Assembly (NCBI GenBank): GCA_029946075.1
Contig: JAQSDT010000034.1
Location: 1-8,578 of the forward strand
DNA: 8,578 bases
Direction: 5' to 3'
Origin: a bacterium
GTDB taxonomy: Bacteria; Pseudomonadota; Alphaproteobacteria; Rhizobiales; Xanthobacteraceae
A program made the translations under genes and the position numbers. Of the stretch, positions 1 through 5,169 are shown piece by piece. Each line of letters begins with the position of its first letter. Within the stretch, counting starts at the first letter, position 1. The notes under the pieces are model-generated. The model was given only the letters and a program-made list of their open reading frames with translations. It did not search any database and had not been told where the DNA came from.

Positions 1-638
1 CGCTCGCCCGGGCTCTGCACATGGCAGGTGGCGCAGGAGAAATTGAGCTGGCCGCGGCGGGTGTAGAAATATTCCTTGCCGTTCTCGTAGGCCGCGAGCG
101 CGCGCGGATCGTCGGGGATCTTGATGTCCATCGGCTTGCCGCGCGAGGTGAAGGCCATGTAGGCGGTCAACGCCGCCATCTCGTCGCGCACATAGGAGAA
201 CGGCGCTTCGCCATTGACCTCGCGACACTTGTTCAGCGCCAGCTCCAGCGTGATGACCTTGCCTTCCTTGTCGTCGAAGTAAGGATAGTTCTGGCGGATG
301 CCGATACCCTTGTTGGGGAAGCAATCCTCGTAGGTCTTGCCGTTCTTGAACGGCTTGGTGAACATCTCCCTGCCCATCTCGAGCGAGAACTCGTACGGCG
401 GAAACTGTTCCTTTTCCTGCCACTGCCTGTAGAGGTCCTCGTTCATCGAATAGGGACCGTTGACGAAATCCTCCAGCTTCACCTTCGGAAACTTGTCGGT
501 GAAGAATTTCCTGAACGCCTTGGCGTCGGCGACCGGATCGACCTTGTCGGCGGCATCGGAGGGCAGGGTGCCCGCAAGCGTCAGCGCGGCCAGCGCGAGC
601 GCGGCGGACGCCAGAAAGATCGCGGATCGCAACTTCAT
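1..638 (-). CDS. soxA: SoxA, c-type cytochrome subunit of the SoxAX thiosulfate-oxidising complex (partial, C-terminus off the left edge)
   Basis: SoxA pairs with SoxX in the periplasm and couples thiosulfate oxidatively to the carrier cysteine of SoxY. The reading frame starts at ATG 638 and stays open to base 1, giving 212 residues. Residues 1 to about 30 form a Sec signal peptide (MKLRSAIFLASAALALAALT). A heme-binding CATCH motif is at residues 202-206. Upstream, where di-heme SoxA proteins have a first CxxCH, only two lone cysteines occur (C106 in DCFPNKG, C138 in NKCREV), so this looks like the mono-heme type in which a disulfide replaces the first heme. The catalytic persulfide cysteine of the family lies downstream and is not visible. 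The start codon overlaps the soxZ stop as ATGA, implying translational coupling. The assignment is supported by sequence pattern plus operon position; soxB would be the expected next gene but is outside the window. Confidence 0.93.
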   Translation of the reverse strand, partial: MKLRSAIFLASAALALAALTLAGTLPSDAADKVDPVADAKAFRKFFTDKFPKVKLEDFVNGPYSMNEDLYRQWQEKEQFPPYEFSLEMGREMFTKPFKNGKTYEDCFPNKGIGIRQNYPYFDDKEGKVITLELALNKCREVNGEAPFSYVRDEMAALTAYMAFTSRGKPMDIKIPDDPRALAAYENGKEYFYTRRGQLNFSCATCHVQSPGE

Positions 639-946
639 TGGATCTTTGCCGTGGTGGTGTCGGTCGCACCCTTGCTGTCGACCCAGCTTACCTTCAGTTC
701 GTCGCCCTTCTTGGCGCCCTTGAAGGTGAATTTGACGTAGGGGTCCTTGGAGATGCCGCCGCCCCAGTCGGCGACGAACACGTTCTTGCCGTCATATTCG
801 AATGTCAGCTGCTGGATGAAGTGCGGCGGGATCAGATCGCCCTTGGAATCCTTGACGAAGCCGGAATCCATCGGATGCTGGATCAGCGCCTGCACCTCGG
901 TGGTTTCGCCGCTCGAGGTGGCGCGGACGCGAATGCTCGATGCCAT
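635..946 (-). CDS. soxZ: SoxZ, sulfur-carrier complex subunit
   Basis: SoxZ binds SoxY to form the SoxYZ heterodimer that carries covalently bound sulfur intermediates between Sox enzymes in the periplasm. The 103-residue length and the sequence are typical: an N-terminal beta strand (SSIRVRAT), an IQHPMDSG segment at about residues 22-29, IPPHFIQQ at 39-46, and a C-terminal Ig-like portion. It has no signal peptide, as expected, because SoxZ is exported together with the Tat-targeted SoxY. ATG 946 is supported by an AGGAG ribosome site (953-957 on the complementary strand) about 6 nt upstream. The stop codon overlaps the soxA start by 4 nt. Upstream, a 72-nt gap containing a palindromic repeat separates it from soxY. 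Confidence 0.95.
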   Translation of the reverse strand: MASSIRVRATSSGETTEVQALIQHPMDSGFVKDSKGDLIPPHFIQQLTFEYDGKNVFVADWGGGISKDPYVKFTFKGAKKGDELKVSWVDSKGATDTTTAKIQ

Positions 947-970
947 GATCTTCTCCTAGCCTATTTTCTT

Positions 971-1019
971 GCGCATGATCTTGTCGAAAAACCGGTGCCC
1001 ACTTTTTTGGATCATGCGC
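971..1019. repeat. Palindromic intergenic repeat between soxY and soxZ
   Basis: Perfect 10-bp inverted arms, GCGCATGATC at 971-980 and GATCATGCGC at 1010-1019, enclose an interior in which AAAAACCGGT (987-996) is followed by CCCACTTTTTT (998-1008), so the A and T runs can also pair. The right arm touches the soxY stop codon (TAG, complementary 1019-1021). From memory, elements with GCATGATC arms and an AAACCGGTxxCCAC core are abundant between genes in Bradyrhizobium and Rhodopseudomonas; a genome count was not possible here. In the soxYZ transcript it would form a long hairpin that could stabilise the upstream message, attenuate transcription, or be neutral. Confidence 0.8.
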
Positions 1020-1513
1020 TAACCGCCGCAGCCGCCGACGGTGACTTTGACTTCCTTGCTGGCGCTGTAGAGCTTGCCGCCTGCTTCGACCAGCACGGTG
1101 ACCTTGCTGGTCTTGGCCATCTTGATGCGGTTGGCGACGCTGGGCACCGTGCCGGCCGGAATGCTGTATTTGGCGATCAGCACGTTCGGGTTCTCGCTGA
1201 CGAGGAACGCGATCGAGGTGACGTCGGGCAGCGTCGTCGTCACCGAGATCGGCACCACGGCGCCGTTCTCGGCAATTTCGGGCGCGTCCATCTTCACCTT
1301 GTCGGATGCTTCGGCGGTCTTGCCGTAGAGCGCCTTGATGGCGTCGGCGTCGCTCTTCTGCTTGAAGGCTTCTTCCGGATATTTGTCGTTGGCGGCCGCG
1401 AACGCCTTGCCGGGATCGAGCGGGACGATGCCGAGCCCGACCAGCGTCAGCATGCCGGCACCCTTCAGGACCAGCCGCCGCGTCGCCGAAAAATCATTGT
1501 CCATGGTGTTCAT
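1019..1513 (-). CDS. soxY: SoxY, covalent sulfur-carrier protein with Tat signal
   Basis: SoxY carries the thiosulfate-derived sulfur on a cysteine in its flexible C-terminal tail. The protein ends in the diagnostic GGCGG (residues 160-164, carrier C162). The N-terminus holds a twin-arginine signal, TRRLVLKGAG at residues 11-20, followed by a hydrophobic stretch and a likely cleavage site around AFAAA, consistent with export of folded SoxYZ. I chose ATG 1513 (164 aa) because GGGAG lies about 8 nt upstream. An in-frame TTG at 1546 would overlap the soxX stop and add 11 residues, but it has no convincing ribosome site. The gene lies 29 nt after soxX. A palindromic repeat begins at its stop codon. 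Confidence 0.94.
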   Translation of the reverse strand: MNTMDNDFSATRRLVLKGAGMLTLVGLGIVPLDPGKAFAAANDKYPEEAFKQKSDADAIKALYGKTAEASDKVKMDAPEIAENGAVVPISVTTTLPDVTSIAFLVSENPNVLIAKYSIPAGTVPSVANRIKMAKTSKVTVLVEAGGKLYSASKEVKVTVGGCGG

Positions 1514-1542
1514 TCCAGAATCTCCCGGGGCGTGCGTCGCGT

Positions 1543-1911
1543 TCAAAGTGTCTGCAGGAAATCGACCACCGCGCTGATTTCCTTTTCGGTCAGGATCCGG
1601 TTGCGCCCGAACGGCGGCATCACGGTGAGCGGATTGCGCGCAGTTTCATCGTGAAGAATGGCGACCAGATCGGCGCGATTGGGGTATTTGGCTTTGATGT
1701 CGACCAGTTCGGGGCCGATGGTGCCGGGATATTCGCCGCCCTTGATGACGTGGCAGGTCAGGCAATTGCCCTTGCCACGGTCGAAGGCGAGCTTGCGTCC
1801 CTCGTCGACGGCGGACTGCGCCTGCGCGCTGCCGATGGCTACGAAAGCGCCGATCAGGAGTGCCAGCGCGAACGCTGCGGGCCTGATGAGGGAGGAGTGG
1901 ATCACGGGCAT
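1543..1911 (-). CDS. soxX: SoxX, mono-heme c-type cytochrome of the SoxAX complex
   Basis: SoxX is the small electron-accepting cytochrome that partners SoxA. The 122-residue protein has a Sec signal peptide (residues 1 to about 31, cleavage near AQA/QS). The heme motif CLTCH is at residues 50-54. The family signature GTIGPEL is at 63-69, and MPPFGRNRILTEKEI at 98-112 contains the probable axial methionine M98. The C-terminus VVDFLQTL is typical of SoxX. It starts 9 nt after the soxD stop; the ribosome site upstream of ATG 1911 is weak (ACGGAA), so translation may depend on the preceding gene. With a single heme here and one visible heme in SoxA, the complex would contain two hemes. Confidence 0.93.
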   Translation of the reverse strand: MPVIHSSLIRPAAFALALLIGAFVAIGSAQAQSAVDEGRKLAFDRGKGNCLTCHVIKGGEYPGTIGPELVDIKAKYPNRADLVAILHDETARNPLTVMPPFGRNRILTEKEISAVVDFLQTL

Positions 1912-1920
1912 TTCCGTCGT

Positions 1921-2595
1921 TTATCTGGGTTGCATCGTGTCGAGCGGTCCGGTCGTCCGCGGCGTCAGGCTCTTGCCTTCGGCCGTCGACGAGATCCTGA
2001 CCCCGGCGGCATCCACGCATGCGTTCATGCACGGTTTTGCCATCGTATCAGGCCGTGGGTCGGTCCATATGAAATTGTTGCGATTGCGCATCTTGACGTC
2101 AGGCAAACTTTTGCGATCGGCAACGAAAGCATCGGGAACGAGGTCGTTCAGGTGCAGAATATAGGCCGTCAAAGCATAAACGTCATCCGCTGACAATGTG
2201 TGCGGGGAGGGCATCGGCATGGCGCGGTTAATATAGTCCCAGAGGGTCGGCGCGAACGGCCAGTAGCTGCCAACCGTGGGCTCCGGACGCTCATCCCGGA
2301 GCGTTCCGACGCCGCCGACCAGTTTTGGAAAACGGCCTTCGCCTTCGCCGAAAGTTCCATGGCAGGCGGCGCATTGCTCGGCATAGACGTCCGCGCCACG
2401 CTCCACCGTGCCCTTGCCCTCGGGCAGGCCCATACCGTCCTCGCCGCGCACGTCGATATCCCAGCCGGCGATCTGCGCCGGGGTCGCCGGCGTGCCGTAG
2501 CCGAAATGACCGGCGTCGGCGGCGCGCGCGACAGCGCAGGTGACGGCGAACAGCCCGGCAACGAGCAGCAGAACGGCCTTACGCGAGCTGAACAT
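1921..2595 (-). CDS. soxD: SoxD-type mono-heme cytochrome c, electron-accepting subunit of sulfane dehydrogenase SoxCD
   Basis: SoxD takes the electrons released when the molybdoenzyme SoxC oxidises the sulfane sulfur on SoxYZ. The 224-residue protein has a Sec signal (residues 1 to about 26), a conserved GTPATPAQIAGWDIDVRG segment (34-51), the heme motif CAACH at 75-79 and candidate axial methionines M126 and M128 in RAMPMPSP. A cysteine pair (KPCMNAC, C189 and C193) lies near the C-terminus. Only one CxxCH is present, whereas the well-studied Paracoccus SoxD has two heme domains and about 380 residues, so this is the short form. ATG 2595 lies inside the end of soxC (17-nt overlap) with GGGAG about 9 nt upstream. 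Identification as SoxD rests on family resemblance and on its position directly after soxC. Confidence 0.88.
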   Translation of the reverse strand: MFSSRKAVLLLVAGLFAVTCAVARAADAGHFGYGTPATPAQIAGWDIDVRGEDGMGLPEGKGTVERGADVYAEQCAACHGTFGEGEGRFPKLVGGVGTLRDERPEPTVGSYWPFAPTLWDYINRAMPMPSPHTLSADDVYALTAYILHLNDLVPDAFVADRKSLPDVKMRNRNNFIWTDPRPDTMAKPCMNACVDAAGVRISSTAEGKSLTPRTTGPLDTMQPR

Positions 2596-3886
2596 TGAAC
2601 ACGCTCCCGTCCGGCTTGACCTGCCAGGTCTGGATTCCGTTGTTGTGATAGATCGAGTTGGTGCCGCGCTGCTTGCGCAGCGCCGCGATCGTCGGCTGCA
2701 CGTAACCGGTCTCGTCGATGACGCGGGATTCCAGCAGCGCCGGCTTGCCGTCCCAATACCAGGGCAGCGAGAATTTCGTCAGCGCCTTCGACAGCACCGG
2801 CTCGTGCAGCCGCGCGCTCTGCCAGTTGACGCCGCCATCCACCGAGACGTCGACGCGCTTGACCTTGCCGTTGCCGGTCCACGCCAGACCCCTGATTTCA
2901 TAGTGGCCGGGACGATCGAGCGGCTTTTCCGGGCAGGGGAAGGTGATGACGGATTTGGCGTCGATCAGCCAGGTGAAGCCGCGGGCGATGCCGTCGGGCA
3001 TCAGGTCGGTGTATTTCGAGGTTTCCTCGCGGGAATGCCAGGGTTTGTCGCCGAGCTTGATCCGGCGCAGCCACTTGATGTTGACGTTGCCTTCCCAGCC
3101 CGGCACCACCAGCCGCAGCGGATAGCCCTGTTCGGGCCGCAGCGCCTCGCCGTTCTGTGCATAGACGACGAGGCAATCGTCGAGGCATTTGTCGAGCGGC
3201 AGGCTGCGGTTCATGTGCGCGCCGTCGGCGCCTTCCACCATCGCCCATTTCGCTTCCTTCCTGACGCCGACTTCTTCGAGCAGGGTCGACAGCCGGACGC
3301 CGGTCCATTCGGCGCAGCTGATCATGCCGTGACGGAACTGCAGCGAGTTCATCTGCGCCGCGCGCCATTCCATGCCGCCATTGGCCGGGCATTCGATGAA
3401 GTGGATACGCGTGGTCTGCGGAAAGCGCTGGATGTCCTTCATGGTCAGGATCAGCGGCCGCTCGACCAGGCCGTGGATCATCAGTTTGTGCTGCGCCGGA
3501 TCGATATCGGGGCGGCCGGCGTGATGACGTTCGAAGAACAACCCGTTCGGCGTGATGATGCCGTGTAGATCCTGCAGCGGCGAAAAGCTGACCGAGGATT
3601 CCGCGCCGGCGGTGAGCCACGGCACGTTGCGGCGGATGACGGAGGCTTCGGTATCGGCCGGGCGGCCATAGGGCCGGTCGACCACGCCGGCGCCGATCGA
3701 CTGCGACCACGGCGCGTCCGCGGGAGGCGATTCCAGCGCGGGGTCGGCGAGGACGGGCTTGGAGCCGAAGGCGAGGCTGCTCGTGAGCGCTGCGCCGAGA
3801 CCAAGGAAGCTGCGGCGGCCGAGCGGCGTCAGGGTGCCGGCAAGGCGAGAGAGGATAGCTTTACTGCGCAACGGGTCTTGCCGCAC
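2579..3886 (-). CDS. soxC: SoxC, molybdenum-cofactor sulfane dehydrogenase subunit
   Basis: SoxC is a periplasmic sulfite-oxidase-family protein that works with SoxD to oxidise the outer sulfur of SoxY-cysteine persulfide. A twin-arginine signal, GRRSFLGLGAAL, lies at about residues 23-34. The Mo-pterin-domain motif HFIECPANGGMEWR contains the expected molybdenum-ligand cysteine (C166 here). PGWEGNVNIKWLRRI lies downstream and a C-terminal dimerisation domain follows (VDVSVDGGVNWQ and beyond). The total of 435 residues is normal. I prefer GTG 3886 because AGGGGAAG lies just upstream; an in-frame ATG at 3910 would add 8 residues that mostly translate this ribosome site. It is the first gene of the leftward sox operon, divergent from the ArsR-type regulator, with a candidate operator just upstream. 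Confidence 0.93.
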   Translation of the reverse strand: MRQDPLRSKAILSRLAGTLTPLGRRSFLGLGAALTSSLAFGSKPVLADPALESPPADAPWSQSIGAGVVDRPYGRPADTEASVIRRNVPWLTAGAESSVSFSPLQDLHGIITPNGLFFERHHAGRPDIDPAQHKLMIHGLVERPLILTMKDIQRFPQTTRIHFIECPANGGMEWRAAQMNSLQFRHGMISCAEWTGVRLSTLLEEVGVRKEAKWAMVEGADGAHMNRSLPLDKCLDDCLVVYAQNGEALRPEQGYPLRLVVPGWEGNVNIKWLRRIKLGDKPWHSREETSKYTDLMPDGIARGFTWLIDAKSVITFPCPEKPLDRPGHYEIRGLAWTGNGKVKRVDVSVDGGVNWQSARLHEPVLSKALTKFSLPWYWDGKPALLESRVIDETGYVQPTIAALRKQRGTNSIYHNNGIQTWQVKPDGSVFNVQLA

Positions 3887-4040
3887 GTTTTCTTCCCCTG
3901 GCGGCCACATCGCCGCATTATTTCTTGCTTTTTTGAACCGGTATCCACATTTACTAATTTAGTCAATGCTAAATAAGGATTGCCACGGTACAGTGATGCG
4001 TGCGCTTCGCAGGCGCGAAAACGATACCGGATCTGAACGG
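3887..4040. promoter_or_regulatory. Divergent soxC/soxR promoter region
   Basis: This 154-nt region lies between divergent genes, and its central part is clearly more AT-rich than its surroundings. On the minus strand a TTGACT -35-like box (3961-3966) points toward soxC, but the matching -10 is poor (GATACC about 15 nt downstream). On the plus strand TTGAAC (3933-3938) is followed after 16 nt by TAATTT (3955-3960), a weak candidate for the regulator gene. Both pairs overlap or adjoin the inverted repeat at 3954-3977. Promoter boxes are tentative; the regional assignment follows from gene orientation. Confidence 0.5.
3954..3977. promoter_or_regulatory. Candidate operator for the SoxR/BigR-like repressor
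   Basis: Two 9-bp arms, CTAATTTAG (3954-3962) and CTAAATAAG (3969-3977), form an inverted repeat with one mismatched pair and a 6-nt TCAATG spacer; the inner six pairs (ATTTAG/CTAAAT) are perfect. ArsR-family dimers typically bind AT-rich interrupted palindromes of this size. It covers the possible -35 of soxC and -10 of the regulator, so binding could repress both directions. Function is inferred from position, symmetry and the adjacent regulator. Confidence 0.6.
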
Positions 4041-4406
4041 ATGAGCGCAGTCGCAACCGCCGCCCACGAGACGCAAATCGCCGCAGGCGCGGACGATGCC
4101 GCGGCGCTGAATAAATTGGCGAGGCAGGCCGGCGAGGCCGCGCAACTGCTGAAAATGCTCGCCAACGAAAAGCGGCTGCTGATCCTGTGCTTCCTGGCGG
4201 TGCGCGGCGAGATGACGGTGGGCGAACTCGTCGCCCCCGTGGAGCTCAGCCAGTCGGCGTTGTCGCAGCATCTGGCGAAATTGCGCGCCGACGGGCTGGT
4301 GGAGTTCCGCCGGACCGCGCAGACGCTGCATTATCGCGTGGCCGACCAGCGTACATTGCGCCTCCTGCAGGTCCTGAAAGACATCTACTGTGGCGATCTG
4401 AAATAG
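4041..4406 (+). CDS. soxR: ArsR/SmtB-family persulfide-responsive repressor (SoxR/BigR/SqrR type)
   Basis: This is a winged-helix repressor likely to silence the divergent sox operon until sulfane sulfur appears. From ATG 4041 it has 121 residues, the normal family length. A helix-turn-helix spans about residues 58-82 (TVGELV...LSQSALSQHLAKLRADGLV), followed by a wing (VEFRRTAQTLHYRVA). Two cysteines, C50 in LLILCFLA and C117 in DIYCGDLK, match in context and spacing (67) the pair that forms a di- or tetrasulfide link in BigR and SqrR. The metal-binding ELCVCDL motif of arsenic or zinc sensors is absent. In-frame ATGs at 3966 and 3996 lack ribosome sites, and the first lies inside the operator, so I chose 4041 although its own ribosome site is weak. 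The name refers to the sox regulator, not the MerR-type redox SoxR. Confidence 0.88.
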   Translation: MSAVATAAHETQIAAGADDAAALNKLARQAGEAAQLLKMLANEKRLLILCFLAVRGEMTVGELVAPVELSQSALSQHLAKLRADGLVEFRRTAQTLHYRVADQRTLRLLQVLKDIYCGDLK

Positions 4407-4438
4407 GCGCTGCGGCCGATTGTTCGGGACCGAATGTG

Positions 4439-5113
4439 ATGGCGGAGTTTGTGACAGAGTTCGGCAAGGATGGCCGGCGGGTCGAGACCGACGGAAGGCT
4501 CGACGCGGCTGCGTTCCATCGCAACCATGCGCCGATCTGGGCGGTGCTGCAGCCATTCCTGGTCGGCAAGTCCGGCGATGTGCTGGAGGCCGGCAGCGGC
4601 ACCGGCCAGCACGTCGTGCATTTTGCCGGGCGCAGCCCCGATATCGTCTGGTGGCCGAGCGATTTCAACGCGAACCATCTCGCCAGCATCGCGGCGTGGC
4701 GTGCGCATGCGGACCTTGCAAACATCCGCGCACCGATGCGGATCGATCTGTCCGATCCCGAATGGTGCCCCGAGATGCACAACGGCAGCGGCCCCGGCGA
4801 ATTGCTCGCGGTGTTCTGCGCCAACGTCATCCACATCGCGCCATGGCGTGTCGCCGACGGCCTGTTCGCGGGCGCTGCGCGCTACCTGCGCAGCGACGGG
4901 CGGCTCTATCTTTACGGCCCGTTCAAGCGCGACGGCAAACACACCGCCATGAGCAACGCCGTGTTCGACGCCAGCCTGCGTCAGCAGGATGCCGAATGGG
5001 GCGTCCGCGATCTCGGCGACGTCAATGCATTGGCCGATCGCGTCGGCCTCTCGTTGATCGGGACGCACAATATGCCCGCCAACAACATGATTCTGGTGTT
5101 CGGGCGGCGGTAG
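4439..5113 (+). CDS. DUF938 (METTL26-like) SAM-dependent methyltransferase of unknown substrate
   Basis: This 224-residue class I methyltransferase fold has the SAM-binding motif VLEAGSGTGQH at residues 48-58, a second-strand acidic region WWPSDFN (71-77), and the DUF938 hallmark segment ANVIHIAPW (128-136) followed by GRLYLYGPFKRDGKHT. The N-terminal RNHAPIWAVL stretch (28-37) is also characteristic of the family, which includes eukaryotic METTL26. No substrate is established for the family to my knowledge. ATG 4439 has GGGA about 9 nt upstream; a GTG one codon earlier is also possible. It follows the ArsR-type regulator by 32 nt with no hairpin between, so the two may be co-transcribed and sulfur-responsive, but this is inference. 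No signal peptide or membrane segment, so it is cytoplasmic. Confidence 0.88.
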   Translation: MAEFVTEFGKDGRRVETDGRLDAAAFHRNHAPIWAVLQPFLVGKSGDVLEAGSGTGQHVVHFAGRSPDIVWWPSDFNANHLASIAAWRAHADLANIRAPMRIDLSDPEWCPEMHNGSGPGELLAVFCANVIHIAPWRVADGLFAGAARYLRSDGRLYLYGPFKRDGKHTAMSNAVFDASLRQQDAEWGVRDLGDVNALADRVGLSLIGTHNMPANNMILVFGRR

Positions 5114-5123
5114 TACTCTCGCT

Positions 5124-5159
5124 CGTCATTCCGGGTTCGCTTCGCGCCCCGGAATGACG
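5124..5159. terminator. Inverted repeat between convergent genes; probable bidirectional terminator and dispersed repeat
   Basis: Perfect 12-bp arms, CGTCATTCCGGG (5124-5135) and CCCGGAATGACG (5148-5159), enclose a 12-nt loop. It begins 10 nt after the methyltransferase stop and ends 10 nt before the stop of the convergent peptidase gene, an ideal place for a shared terminator. It lacks a clear U-tract. TCATTCCGGG hairpins between genes are, from memory, common in Bradyrhizobium-type genomes, so it is probably one copy of a dispersed repeat. Confidence 0.7.
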
Positions 5160-5169
5160 GCTGAGATCC

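Noticed and set aside
638..1654. A 338-codon plus-strand frame across soxZ, soxY and the end of soxX, and the similar frame at 2540-3568 over soxC
   Set aside because: Both are antisense shadows of clear Sox family members. They arise from codon-position GC bias and show no domain or ribosome site.
3966..4040. Longer ArsR-type regulator starting at ATG 3966 or 3996
   Set aside because: Neither has a ribosome site. The 3966 start lies inside the candidate operator, and the extra 25 residues exceed the usual family length.
4187..4438. Upstream extension of the methyltransferase frame into the regulator gene
   Set aside because: It overlaps the regulator in another frame and reads as Arg/Gly/Ala-rich sequence, while the conserved methyltransferase sequence begins after ATG 4439.
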